In this document: positions 35,489 through 43,044 of the stretch, piece by piece
Numbering within the stretch: the first letter of the stretch is position 1
Layout: each line of letters begins with the position of its first letter
Assembly: GCF_004361065.1 (NCBI RefSeq)
Contig: NZ_SELT01000019.1
Coordinates: forward strand, 1 to 64,000
Length of the DNA: 64,000 nt
Reading direction: 5' to 3'
Source: Cognatilysobacter terrigena
GTDB lineage: Bacteria > Pseudomonadota > Gammaproteobacteria > Xanthomonadales > Xanthomonadaceae
Notes under the pieces: model-generated
What the model was told of the DNA's origin: nothing
Databases searched by the model: none
What the model saw: only the letters and a program-made list of their open reading frames with translations
Position numbers and translations under genes: made by a program

Positions 35489-37831
35489 GTGACCAGCCCG
35501 TTTTTCGATCAAGGAATCGACACGCGCCATGATCCGGCGCGCGTGCTCGAAGCGTTGAAGCGGCTGAGCGTCGAGCGTCTCGGAACCTTTCCGACCGCGC
35601 TTTACGTCACCGCAGAGAAGGAACTCGCCGAGGCCGGCCCCGACGCCTACCACGAGCTCGCGGGGCTCAACGTGCTGCGCACGCGCAGCGCGTCGGACAC
35701 GATGAATTTCCGCCAGCAGATCGCGCAGGCGTTCGACGAGTTCCGCAATCCCTTCATCCGGTCCGGCATCACGCTGGGGCTGATAGAGGAAGAGGTGATC
35801 GACCTGCACCTGCAGGCGCAGGCGCTCACCGAGATCCTCGACAAGCGCTATCAGCAGCAGCTTCTGTCCCTGCGCACGCAGATGGAAGAGCTCGCGCTCG
35901 CCATGCGTGTCCCGGCCGGCCCGAATCCCATCTCGCCCGGCAAGCTCTGCTCGACGCTGATCAGCGCGATCGGCAACGCGGGTGTGTCCGAACCGCTCGG
36001 CCGCGTGCTGTTCCGTCAGTTCCAGCAGCAGCTCGTGCCGCTGCTCGATGCGCTGTATCCGAATCTCGGTGCGGTGCTGACCCGCGCGGGCTACGGCATC
36101 TCTGCGTGGTCGCCGTCGGCGATCGCGAAGTACGACCGGGACGAGGTCGAAGCGACGCCCACCCCGGCGCTCCCGGAGCCCGAACCGGAAGTCGCGCGCG
36201 CCCCGCAGGCGCCTGCGCCGTACTACGGTGCTCCCGCACAGGCCCCGCAGTACGCGCCGCAACCGCAGTCGTATCCGCAGGCGCCGCTCGCGCGTTCGCT
36301 CGGCGACGGCATGGGCGGTCATCGTCATGCCACCGAACTCGAGCCGCTGCGTGAGCAACTGCGCATCTGGCGCATGGAGCGTCAGCACGGCGGCGTGCGC
36401 ACGCTGGCACAGGCGCCGGTCGGTCTTTCGTTCGGCGTGCCGGGCTTTTCGCCGGCCGCGAGCGGCGGCGCGGGTATGGGCGCTGGCGGTGGCGGTTACG
36501 GCAGCGCGCCTGCGCTGCGCGAATTCCAGCCCCGCGAAATCAGCAGCATCGCTTCGGTGCTGCAGGCCGAGCCGCCGGACATCTTCGCGCGCGCACTCGG
36601 CACCACCGGCAAGCTGTCCGATGCGATCCGCGGCTACCTCGCCGAGGGCGCGCGTCGCATGGGCCTGCATCCGGAGTACACCGCGCTGTCCGCCGACGAC
36701 GAAGACGCCGTCGACATGGTCGCGCTGCTGTTCGAGTCGCTGTTCCGCACCCATGCGCTGCAGGACCGCGCGCGCCGCGTGTATGCGCGACTGGTGCTGC
36801 CGTATCTCAAGGTCGCGATCAACGACGACTCGATGTTCGTCGAGCGCCAGCATCCGGCGCGTCGCCTGCTCGATGCGTTGACCGAAGCCTGCGAGGACAA
36901 CACCGGCTCGACGCCGCAGGAGCGTGAGCTGCTGGAGCGCGCATCGGCCGTCTCGCAGCGCATCGTCGCCGAGTTCAACGAAGACCTGTCCGTGTTCGAG
37001 ATGGCATATGCCGAGCTCGAAGACCTGCTGTCGCAGCAGCGTCGTCGCGTCGAGCTGCAGGAGCAGCGCGCCGCGAAGGCCAGCTACGGTCGCGAGCGTC
37101 TCGGCCAGGCCCGCATGCGCGCCGACACCGTGCTGCAGCGTCGCCTGGCGCAGACGCCGCTCACGCAGGCGGTCGGCGATTTCCTGGTCACTCCGTGGCG
37201 CCACCACCTCGTGCAGACGCTGTTGCGCGACGGCGAGGACAGCGTGCGCTTCCGCGAGGCGATCGCGATGGGCGACGCGCTCGCGCATGCCGACGTGCTC
37301 GCTTCGCGCGCCGATGGCGATGCGCTGGTGCGCCAGCTGCTCGAACTTGAAGAGCCGCTGACCGAATGCCTTGCGTCCTCCGGCCTCGACGCCACGGCCG
37401 CGAGCCATGGCCTCGCGGGCATCGTGCGCGGTCTCGCCGACCCGGATGCGGCGCGCCGGGTGCGTCCGATGCCGGCCCCGGTGCGCGACGAGCCCGAGCA
37501 GGAAACGCGCCTGTGGCTGGCCGGCGGCACCGACACCATGCGCGTCGATCCGCAGTGGGTCGCGAAGGTGCGCAAGCTGGAAGTCGGTTCGTGGGTGCGT
37601 CTGTCCGACGCGCAGGGCGAACCGATCTCGGCCAAGGTCGCCTGGGTCAGCCCGCTGACCTCGCGCCTGCTGCTCGTGAACCGTCGCGGCATGCGCGTGC
37701 TGGCGGCGAGCGTCGAGGAACTGGCGGTGCTGGGCGCAGAAGGCCGCCTCGCGATCGCCACCGGCCAGTCGCCGTTCGAAGCCGCGATGGAACAGCTGCA
37801 ACAGCAGCTTCGCGCGGTCGGCGCGAACTGA
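35489..37831 (+). CDS. DUF1631 family protein
   Basis: The 780-residue cytoplasmic protein matches DUF1631 in its pattern: RHDPARVLEALKRLSVERLG near residue 10, an EEVIDLHLQAQALTEILDKRY helix near 98, and a long helical body. Residues about 215-275 are Pro/Gln/Ala-rich and probably disordered. The C-terminal 100 residues hold a small beta-rich region, WVRLSDAQGEPISAKVAWVS near 700 and RLLLVNRRGMRVL, that is reminiscent of a PilZ-like barrel. No activity is known. A GTG at 35489 with GGAG eight bases upstream is the best start. TATCCT at 35432-35437 may be the -10 box. It is followed by a good terminator and then pntA. Confidence 0.88.
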   Translation: MTSPFFDQGIDTRHDPARVLEALKRLSVERLGTFPTALYVTAEKELAEAGPDAYHELAGLNVLRTRSASDTMNFRQQIAQAFDEFRNPFIRSGITLGLIEEEVIDLHLQAQALTEILDKRYQQQLLSLRTQMEELALAMRVPAGPNPISPGKLCSTLISAIGNAGVSEPLGRVLFRQFQQQLVPLLDALYPNLGAVLTRAGYGISAWSPSAIAKYDRDEVEATPTPALPEPEPEVARAPQAPAPYYGAPAQAPQYAPQPQSYPQAPLARSLGDGMGGHRHATELEPLREQLRIWRMERQHGGVRTLAQAPVGLSFGVPGFSPAASGGAGMGAGGGGYGSAPALREFQPREISSIASVLQAEPPDIFARALGTTGKLSDAIRGYLAEGARRMGLHPEYTALSADDEDAVDMVALLFESLFRTHALQDRARRVYARLVLPYLKVAINDDSMFVERQHPARRLLDALTEACEDNTGSTPQERELLERASAVSQRIVAEFNEDLSVFEMAYAELEDLLSQQRRRVELQEQRAAKASYGRERLGQARMRADTVLQRRLAQTPLTQAVGDFLVTPWRHHLVQTLLRDGEDSVRFREAIAMGDALAHADVLASRADGDALVRQLLELEEPLTECLASSGLDATAASHGLAGIVRGLADPDAARRVRPMPAPVRDEPEQETRLWLAGGTDTMRVDPQWVAKVRKLEVGSWVRLSDAQGEPISAKVAWVSPLTSRLLLVNRRGMRVLAASVEELAVLGAEGRLAIATGQSPFEAAMEQLQQQLRAVGAN

Positions 37832-37853
37832 TCGAACCGGGGTGGTGACGACA

Positions 37854-37876
37854 GGGCGGCTTCGGCCGCCCTTTTC
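37854..37876 (+). terminator. terminator after the DUF1631 gene
   Basis: GGGCGGC (37854-37860), loop TTCG, GCCGCCC (37865-37871), then TTTTC. It lies 22 bases after the stop. Confidence 0.85.
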
Positions 37877-37911
37877 GTTTGCGTGAACTGCCGCCCGCCA
37901 CGATTCGTCGT

Positions 37912-37917
37912 TAGGAT
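37912..37917 (+). promoter_or_regulatory. candidate -10 box for pntA part 1
   Basis: TAGGAT stands 27 bases before the chosen ATG at 37945 and just downstream of the DUF1631 terminator. Confidence 0.4.
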
Positions 37918-37944
37918 GCGTCGACGCCCCGACGGAGCATGCGC

Positions 37945-39060
37945 ATGACGGCAGTGACGGTAGGCATCCTGCGCGAACGCGCACCCGGCGAGCGCCGCGT
38001 GGCCGCGACGCCCGAGACGGTGCGCAAACTCGTCGCGCGCGGCGCGCAGGTGCGCATCGAGTCGGGCGCCGGCGCGAGCGCGGGGTTCGTCGACGATGCT
38101 TACGTCCAGGCTGGTGCGGCCACGGCCGATGCGGCCTCCATCGTCCGCGACTCCGACGTGCTGCTCGCCGTGCAGGCGCCCGCCGACGACGTCCTCGCCG
38201 CGCTGAAACCGGGCGCGACGGTGGTCGGCCTGCTCGCGCCGCAGGCCACCGAATCACGACAGGCGGTGATCCGCGATCGCAACCTGCACGCGTTTCCGCT
38301 CGAGCGCCTGCCGCGCACCACCCGCGCGCAGGCGATGGACGTCCTGAGTTCGCAAGCCGGCATGGCGGGCTACAAGGCCGTGCTGATCGCGGCGACGCTC
38401 GCGCCGCGCTTCTTCCCGATGCTGACGACCGCGGCGGGCACGATCCGGCCGGCGAAGGTGCTCGTGATCGGCGCCGGCGTCGCCGGCCTGCAGGCGATCG
38501 CGACGGCGAAGCGCCTCGGTGCGCAGGTCGAAGGTTTCGACGTCCGCCCCGAAACGCGCGAGCAGATCGAATCGCTCGGCGGCAAGTTCCTCGATCTCGG
38601 CGTCAGCGCAGCGGGTGAGGGTGGCTACGCGCGCGCGCTCACCGACGAGGAACGTGCGGAGCAACAGAAGCGACTCGGCGCGCACCTGGGTTCCGTCGAC
38701 GTCGTCGTCTGCACCGCTGCGGTGCCGGGGCGTCCCGCGCCGAAGATCGTGACCTCGACGATGGTCGCGGGCATGAAGCCGGGCAGCGTGATCGTCGACC
38801 TCGCCGCGGAGAGCGGTGGCAACTGCGAGGCGACGGTGCCAGGTGAAACCATCGATGCGAACGGCGTGACCGTCGCCGGCCCGCTCGGCCTCGCCAGCAT
38901 GGGTGCGGTGCACGCGAGCGAGATGTACGCGCGCAACGTGCTGAACTTCGTCAGCCTGTTCATCGACGGCGGTGCGCTCAACTTCGACTGGAGCGACGAA
39001 CTGCTCGCGAAGACGGTGTGGCCGGAGCGTGCGGTGGAAGCGACGACAGCTGCCGCCTGA
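37945..39060 (+). CDS. pntAA: NAD(P) transhydrogenase subunit alpha, part 1 (NAD(H)-binding)
   Basis: The 371-residue protein is the soluble NAD(H)-binding domain I of proton-translocating transhydrogenase, which makes NADPH from NADH using the proton gradient. Part 1 is encoded separately from the membrane part, as in Rhodospirillum. Visible motifs are REERAPGERRVAATPETV-type opening (ILRERAPGERRVAATPE), RAQAMDVLSSQAGMAGYKA near 130, the nucleotide-binding VIGAGVAGLQAIATAKRLGA near 174 and GFDVRPETREQIESLGG. The ATG at 37945 has GGAG seven bases upstream; one at 37939 is too close. Its partners pntAB and pntB lie 2.2 kb downstream behind four minus-strand genes. Confidence 0.95.
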   Translation: MTAVTVGILRERAPGERRVAATPETVRKLVARGAQVRIESGAGASAGFVDDAYVQAGAATADAASIVRDSDVLLAVQAPADDVLAALKPGATVVGLLAPQATESRQAVIRDRNLHAFPLERLPRTTRAQAMDVLSSQAGMAGYKAVLIAATLAPRFFPMLTTAAGTIRPAKVLVIGAGVAGLQAIATAKRLGAQVEGFDVRPETREQIESLGGKFLDLGVSAAGEGGYARALTDEERAEQQKRLGAHLGSVDVVVCTAAVPGRPAPKIVTSTMVAGMKPGSVIVDLAAESGGNCEATVPGETIDANGVTVAGPLGLASMGAVHASEMYARNVLNFVSLFIDGGALNFDWSDELLAKTVWPERAVEATTAAA

Positions 39061-39266
39061 GGGTCGTTCCAGCGACCTGACATTGATTTGACGTTCGTTC
39101 GCAGCACCGCGCCTGCGTTGCCGTGTCGGATCGCTGGGTCTTTCGAAGCTGCGCACTGCGACTGACAGGTGGGTGCGTCTGAATGCGAGATCTCTTGAAT
39201 TCGCTTTGCGCGACCGCGGCGCGTCATGGCACAGCCAACGCACGCAATCCGCAATCGACGTAGAAG

Positions 39267-39299
39267 ACGGGCGCTGGACGAAGGTTCGTCAGCGCCCGT
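39267..39299. terminator. large hairpin between pntAA and the convergent sigma module
   Basis: ACGGGCGCT (39267-39275) pairs with AGCGCCCGT (39291-39299), and the inner GACGAA pairs with TTCGTC around gg. There is no clear T run on either side. It lies between convergent genes, so a bidirectional terminator is likely. The rest of the gap 39061-39340 shows nothing. Confidence 0.5.
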
Positions 39300-39340
39300 G
39301 ATTGGTCGACGGTGAGCGGCGTCTCACCGCACATTTCGTC

Positions 39341-39763
39341 TCAACGTTGCGCCGGCTGCGCCTGTGACTTCAGCCACGCCTTGCGCTGTTCCGGCGTCAT
39401 CGTGCGCAGCTTCTCGCGCATCGCCTTCTTGTCCTGGGGCGACATCTGGCGGAAACGCTCGAACGCGGCGCGCGCCTGCTCGCGTTCTTCCGGCGACATG
39501 TCCTGGAACTTAGCGACGCCGCGACGCGCCTGCGCACGCTGCTCCGGTGTCATCGTCTTCCAGCGTTGCGCGTGGTTGAACATGCGCTCGCGGGTCTGCG
39601 GGCTGGAATTCCAGCGGTCGCGGATCGGTGCGATCAGCATCTCGCGCTGCGCAGGCGTGAGGTGGTCCCAATCGGGCAGCGACGCCGGCGCGGTCTGCGC
39701 CTGCGAAGGCAGCGCGACAGCGAGCGCGAATGCGGCGAGCGCGGAAAGAACGAAACGCTTCAT
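39341..39763 (-). CDS. DUF3106-type secreted protein
   Basis: The 140-residue protein has a signal peptide (MKRFVLSALAAFALAVALPSQA). The mature part is a set of similar helical units: LTPAQREMLIAPIRDRW, MTPEQRAQARRGVAKFQ, MSPEEREQARAAFERFR, MSPQDKKAMREKLR and MTPEQRKAWLKS. This is the DUF3106 pattern. It resembles CpxP/Spy-like periplasmic helix hairpins with LTPEQ repeats, which bind unfolded proteins, but this is only a likeness. It is the last gene of the sigma-factor module, four bases after the DUF3619-like gene on the same strand. Confidence 0.85.
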   Translation of the reverse strand: MKRFVLSALAAFALAVALPSQAQTAPASLPDWDHLTPAQREMLIAPIRDRWNSSPQTRERMFNHAQRWKTMTPEQRAQARRGVAKFQDMSPEEREQARAAFERFRQMSPQDKKAMREKLRTMTPEQRKAWLKSQAQPAQR

Positions 39764-39766
39764 GGC

Positions 39767-40210
39767 TTACTCCGGTTGTGCCGGGCGTTCGTCGCCCAGC
39801 CACAGGTAGAAGTCGGGGTCTTCCGAGAGGTCGGGTGCGACCGCGTCGGCATCGTTGGCGACCGGCAAGCGCGAGGCCGGCCGCGGCGTCAGCGCGGCGA
39901 GGCGCGGCTGCGTCGCCGGCACGCCGCGCGGCGTCGACGGCGTGGCGGACGTCGTCGACGCCACCTCATGACCCGTCCGCTGCGGGCCCGCGCCCGGCGG
40001 ACGCAGCTGCACCACCAGTGCGAGCGCGAGACCCGCCGTCGCGACACCCGCCCACGGCAGCAATCCGCGCGACGCGCGCGGCGCATCGCCCTTTAGTGCC
40101 GCGCGTCGCCGCTGCGCGAGTTGCGCGTTGACGCGCGCGGACAGGTGGTCGAGCGACGCGCCGTGGACGCTTCGCGCGCGCGCGTCGAATCCGTCGTCGT
40201 GCATGCTCAT
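39767..40210 (-). CDS. DUF3619-like single-pass membrane protein, candidate anti-sigma factor
   Basis: The 147-residue protein has an N-terminal cytoplasmic part of about 48 residues (SLDHLSARVNAQLAQRRRAAL). One membrane segment follows (LLPWAGVATAGLALALVVQL, about 50-69), then a Pro/Thr-rich periplasmic stretch ending in DLSEDPDFYLWLGDE. This layout matches DUF3619 proteins, which are encoded after ECF-type sigma factors and before DUF3106 genes in other Proteobacteria. An anti-sigma role is an inference from topology and gene order. Its ATG overlaps the sigma stop (ATGA), and GGAGG stands seven bases upstream. Confidence 0.72.
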   Translation of the reverse strand: MSMHDDGFDARARSVHGASLDHLSARVNAQLAQRRRAALKGDAPRASRGLLPWAGVATAGLALALVVQLRPPGAGPQRTGHEVASTTSATPSTPRGVPATQPRLAALTPRPASRLPVANDADAVAPDLSEDPDFYLWLGDERPAQPE

Positions 40211-40764
40211 CGGAAATCCTCCAGTTGCTTTTGCAGGGCGTCTCGCGCGCGGGACAGGTGTGTCTTGACCGAGCCTTCGCTGCAGCCCATCACCCGCGCC
40301 GTCGTTTCGACGTCCAGTTCTTCCAGCACCCGCAGGGTGAACGCCTCGCGCTGGCGCGCGGGGAGCTTCTGCAGGGCTTCGGCGAGACGCGCATACGCCT
40401 CGCGCGAATCGTTCGCCCGCGACGGATCCGGTCCCGGATCCGCCCAGTCGATCGGTCCTTCGTCGTCCGCCGGCGCTGGCGCGAGCCACGTCAGGCGGAA
40501 CGTGCGGCGGCGCTGCACATCGATGATCCGGCTGCGCAGCACGCTCCAGAACAGCGGCGTCCATTCCGCGGCGGGCCGGTGCGCGTAGGCGAGCATCTTC
40601 ACCATCGCGTCCTGCACCGCATCCAGCGCGTCGTCGCGATGGCGCAGGCCGAGTTCGGCGAAGCGGAACGCGCGGGCAGAGATCGATGCGAGGAATGCAT
40701 CGAGCGTCTGCGGCGTCGCGTCACCGCTCGGGGCCTCCACGGCCTGCGCCATCGCCAGCGTCAT
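40207..40764 (-). CDS. ECF-type RNA polymerase sigma factor
   Basis: The 185-residue protein has sigma-70 region 2 (DDALDAVQDAMVKMLAYA near residue 45, then PLFWSVLRSRIIDVQRRR) and region 4 (LPARQREAFTLRVLEEL, then VETTARVMGCSEGSVKTHLS near 155), with the usual acidic linker between. It would direct RNA polymerase to a small regulon. It is translationally coupled at both ends: its ATG overlaps the stop of the repeat-protein gene, and its stop overlaps the start of the DUF3619-like gene. Its own promoter type is unknown; no obvious ECF promoter was found upstream of the module. Confidence 0.92.
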   Translation of the reverse strand: MTLAMAQAVEAPSGDATPQTLDAFLASISARAFRFAELGLRHRDDALDAVQDAMVKMLAYAHRPAAEWTPLFWSVLRSRIIDVQRRRTFRLTWLAPAPADDEGPIDWADPGPDPSRANDSREAYARLAEALQKLPARQREAFTLRVLEELDVETTARVMGCSEGSVKTHLSRARDALQKQLEDFR

Positions 40765-41165
40765 CCGTGGCGACGATCCCAGCGTCGATCGAAGCGTTCG
40801 CCCTTGCGATCCAGTCGCGCATCCACGCGGTTGCCGCGGGCGTCCAGACGGTGCTCGATGCGGTCACCCTTGCGGTCGAAGCGCTGGTCGGCGCGGTCAC
40901 CTTCGCGTTCCAGACGCGCGGCGCGCTGCTCGTGACCGGCGGCCTCGGCCTTGTCGGCGCGGGCGTCGAAACGGTTCTCGATGCGGTCGCCCCTGGCGTC
41001 GAGGCGGTGGTCGATGCGGTCACCGCGCTGGTCCAGGCGGTTCTCGATGCGGTCACCCTTGCGGTCGAGGCGCTGTTCGACGCGGTCGCCGCGGTCTTGG
41101 GCGTGGGCGGCCGGTAGCACGGCGAGCAGAAGCGCGGGCAGGGCGTAAGCGACGATCTTGTTCAT
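40761..41165 (-). CDS. exported protein of 11-residue RLDxxGDRIExx repeats
   Basis: The 134-residue protein has a signal peptide ending AAHAQ at residue 23. The mature part consists of about nine 11-residue units of the type KGDRIENRLDQ and RGDRIDHRLDA, with one irregular region, ADKAEAAGHEQRAARLERE, in the middle. It is extremely rich in Arg, Asp and Glu and almost free of large hydrophobics except one Leu/Ile face per unit. An 11-residue period is typical of hendecad coiled coils or LEA-like amphipathic helices. The function is unknown. It is the first gene of the module and its stop overlaps the sigma start. The start at 41165 was chosen for the signal peptide. Confidence 0.82.
   Translation of the reverse strand: MNKIVAYALPALLLAVLPAAHAQDRGDRVEQRLDRKGDRIENRLDQRGDRIDHRLDARGDRIENRFDARADKAEAAGHEQRAARLEREGDRADQRFDRKGDRIEHRLDARGNRVDARLDRKGERFDRRWDRRHG
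40775..41092 (-). repeat. tandem 33-bp coding repeats
   Basis: The DNA encoding the 11-residue units repeats with a 33-base period, with blocks such as cggtcacccttgcggtc and cggtcgcc recurring on the plus strand. The repeats are divergent enough to be read, but slippage could change copy number. Confidence 0.75.
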
Positions 41166-41284
41166 GGCGTGATCTTTCCTTGTCGTGTCGTGGCCCGGCG
41201 TCCCGGAATGATGCTGCACAGCACATCCGGAAACGCCTGGCCCCGGCCCCGGTTGACCGTTGCCCGGAAGAATTCAGCCGTCGT

Positions 41285-41290
41285 TATGAT
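41285..41290 (+). promoter_or_regulatory. candidate -10 box for pntAB-pntB
   Basis: TATGAT lies 24 bases before the pntAB ATG and just downstream of TTGCCC (41260-41265, 19-base spacing). It would give the second half of the transhydrogenase its own promoter. Confidence 0.5.
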
Positions 41291-41314
41291 GGACCCCAAC
41301 TCGGGGAGGGGCGC

Positions 41315-41614
41315 ATGACGGACGGCTTCGTGGCGCTGTACATCTTCATGCTCGCGGCGATCGCGGGCCACGTGATCATCTCGCGGGTGCCGGTGATCCT
41401 TCATACCCCGCTGATGTCGGGGTCGAACTTCATCCACGGCATCGTGCTGATTGGCGCGATCGTGGTGCTGGGCGAGGCCGATACGACGCTCGAGAAGGCG
41501 ATCGGTTTCCTCGCCGTGCTGCTCGGCGCGGCCAATGCGGCCGGCGGCTACGTGGTCACCGAGCGGATGCTCGAGATGTTCAAGGCGTCGAAGAAGCCGG
41601 GAGCGCGCGCATGA
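41315..41614 (+). CDS. pntAB: NAD(P) transhydrogenase subunit alpha, part 2 (membrane)
   Basis: The 99-residue protein is the membrane piece of the alpha subunit. It has three to four hydrophobic segments: FVALYIFMLAAIAGHVII at 5-22, GSNFIHGIVLIGAIVVLG at 36-53 and AIGFLAVLLGAANAAGGYVV at 62-81. SRVPVILHTPLMSGSN is the conserved link. In three-subunit transhydrogenases this follows part 1 directly; here they are 2.2 kb apart with its own promoter. GGGGAGG is a strong ribosome-binding site. Its stop overlaps the pntB start. Confidence 0.95.
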   Translation: MTDGFVALYIFMLAAIAGHVIISRVPVILHTPLMSGSNFIHGIVLIGAIVVLGEADTTLEKAIGFLAVLLGAANAAGGYVVTERMLEMFKASKKPGARA

Positions 41615-43044
41615 GCGCGGCCATGGATCCGCGCACGCTGCTCGCCGCCGCCAGCTATTTCGTCGCCGCCACGCTGTTCCTGCTCGGCCTGCAACGCATG
41701 GCCTCGCCGGTGACCGCGCGCAGCGGCATCCGCTGGGCGGGCGCCGGCATGCTCATCGCGACGGCGGCCACGTTCCTGCTGCCGGGCCTGCACAACCTGC
41801 CGCTGATCGTGCTGGCGCTGGTCATCGGCACGGTGGCCGCCTGGGTGTCGGGCAAGAAGGTGGCGATCACCGACATGCCGCAGATGGTGGCGCTCTACAA
41901 CGGCATGGGCGGTGGTTCGGCCGCGGCGATCGGCGCAGTCGAACTGTTGAGGCTGTCGGGCGGCCCGCGCGATACGTCGACGACGTCGCTCGTGCTCGCC
42001 GTCATCGGCGCGCTGATCGGCGCGGTGTCGCTCTCGGGTTCGATCATCGCCTGGGCCAAGCTCGACGGGCGCATGGACAAGCGCTACACGTTCCCGGGGC
42101 AGCAGGCCTTCAACGCGATCGTGTTCCTCGCGGCGCTCGCACTCGGCGCTGCGGCCGTGTGGATGATCGCGATCGCGCCGACCTCGACGCCGAACGACGT
42201 GCGCATGATCGTGCTTGGCTTCTTCGTCGCCGCGCTCGCCGTCGGCGTGCTGATGACGTTGCCGATCGGCGGCGCGGACATGCCCGTCGTCATCTCGCTC
42301 TACAACGCCTTTACCGGCCTCGCCGTCGCGTTCGAAGGCTACGTGCTGCACAACGAGGCGCTGATCATCGCCGGCACCAGGGTGGGTGCGGCCGGCATGC
42401 TGCTCACGCGCCTGATGGCGAAGGCGATGAATCGCCCGATCAGCGGCGTGCTGTTCGGTTCGTTCGGTGGCGGTGGCGAAGCGAAGGAAATCACCGGCAG
42501 CCAGAAGCCGATCGAAGCCGGCGACGTCGCCGCGTTGATGGGCTATGCCGAACGCGTGGTGATCGTGCCGGGCTACGGCATGGCCGTCGCGCAGGCGCAG
42601 CACAAGATCTGGGAGTTGACGCAGAAGCTCATGGATCGCGGCGTCAAGGTGAAGTTCGCGATCCATCCCGTCGCGGGCCGCATGCCGGGCCACATGAACG
42701 TGCTGCTAGCGGAAGCCGGCGTGCCGTACGACCTCATCGCGGACATGGACGACATCAACCCGGAGTTCAAGAACACCGACGTCGCGCTCGTCATCGGTGC
42801 GAACGACGTGGTGAATCCGGTGGCGAAGACGGATCCGGCGAGCCCGATCTACGGCATGCCGATCCTCGACGTCGTCGACGCGAAGAACGTGGTGGTGATC
42901 AAGCGAGGCCGCGGCACCGGCTTCGCCGGCATCGAGAACGCACTCTTCTATGCCGACAACACGCGGATGCTGTTCGGCGACGGCGCGGAGATGGCGGCGG
43001 CGCTCGTCAGTGAGCTGAAGGGGCTGGACGGCGGCGGGCACTGA
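41611..43044 (+). CDS. pntB: NAD(P) transhydrogenase subunit beta
   Basis: The 477-residue protein forms the proton channel and the NADP(H)-binding domain III. The N-terminal 260 residues contain about eight or nine membrane segments. The C-terminal part has VIVPGYGMAVAQAQHKIWEL near 313, HPVAGRMPGHMNVLLAEAGV near 352 and GANDVVNPVAKTD near 397, as in all PntB proteins. It is translationally coupled to pntAB (ATGA). Its 3' end overlaps the end of the convergent membrane-protein gene at 43007. Confidence 0.97.
   Translation: MSAAMDPRTLLAAASYFVAATLFLLGLQRMASPVTARSGIRWAGAGMLIATAATFLLPGLHNLPLIVLALVIGTVAAWVSGKKVAITDMPQMVALYNGMGGGSAAAIGAVELLRLSGGPRDTSTTSLVLAVIGALIGAVSLSGSIIAWAKLDGRMDKRYTFPGQQAFNAIVFLAALALGAAAVWMIAIAPTSTPNDVRMIVLGFFVAALAVGVLMTLPIGGADMPVVISLYNAFTGLAVAFEGYVLHNEALIIAGTRVGAAGMLLTRLMAKAMNRPISGVLFGSFGGGGEAKEITGSQKPIEAGDVAALMGYAERVVIVPGYGMAVAQAQHKIWELTQKLMDRGVKVKFAIHPVAGRMPGHMNVLLAEAGVPYDLIADMDDINPEFKNTDVALVIGANDVVNPVAKTDPASPIYGMPILDVVDAKNVVVIKRGRGTGFAGIENALFYADNTRMLFGDGAEMAAALVSELKGLDGGGH

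Noticed and set aside
40775-41092. CRISPR-like array suggested by the regular 33-base spacing of similar blocks.
   Set aside because: The repeats lie in frame inside a coding gene with a signal peptide, have no unique spacers between identical repeats, and no cas genes are near.
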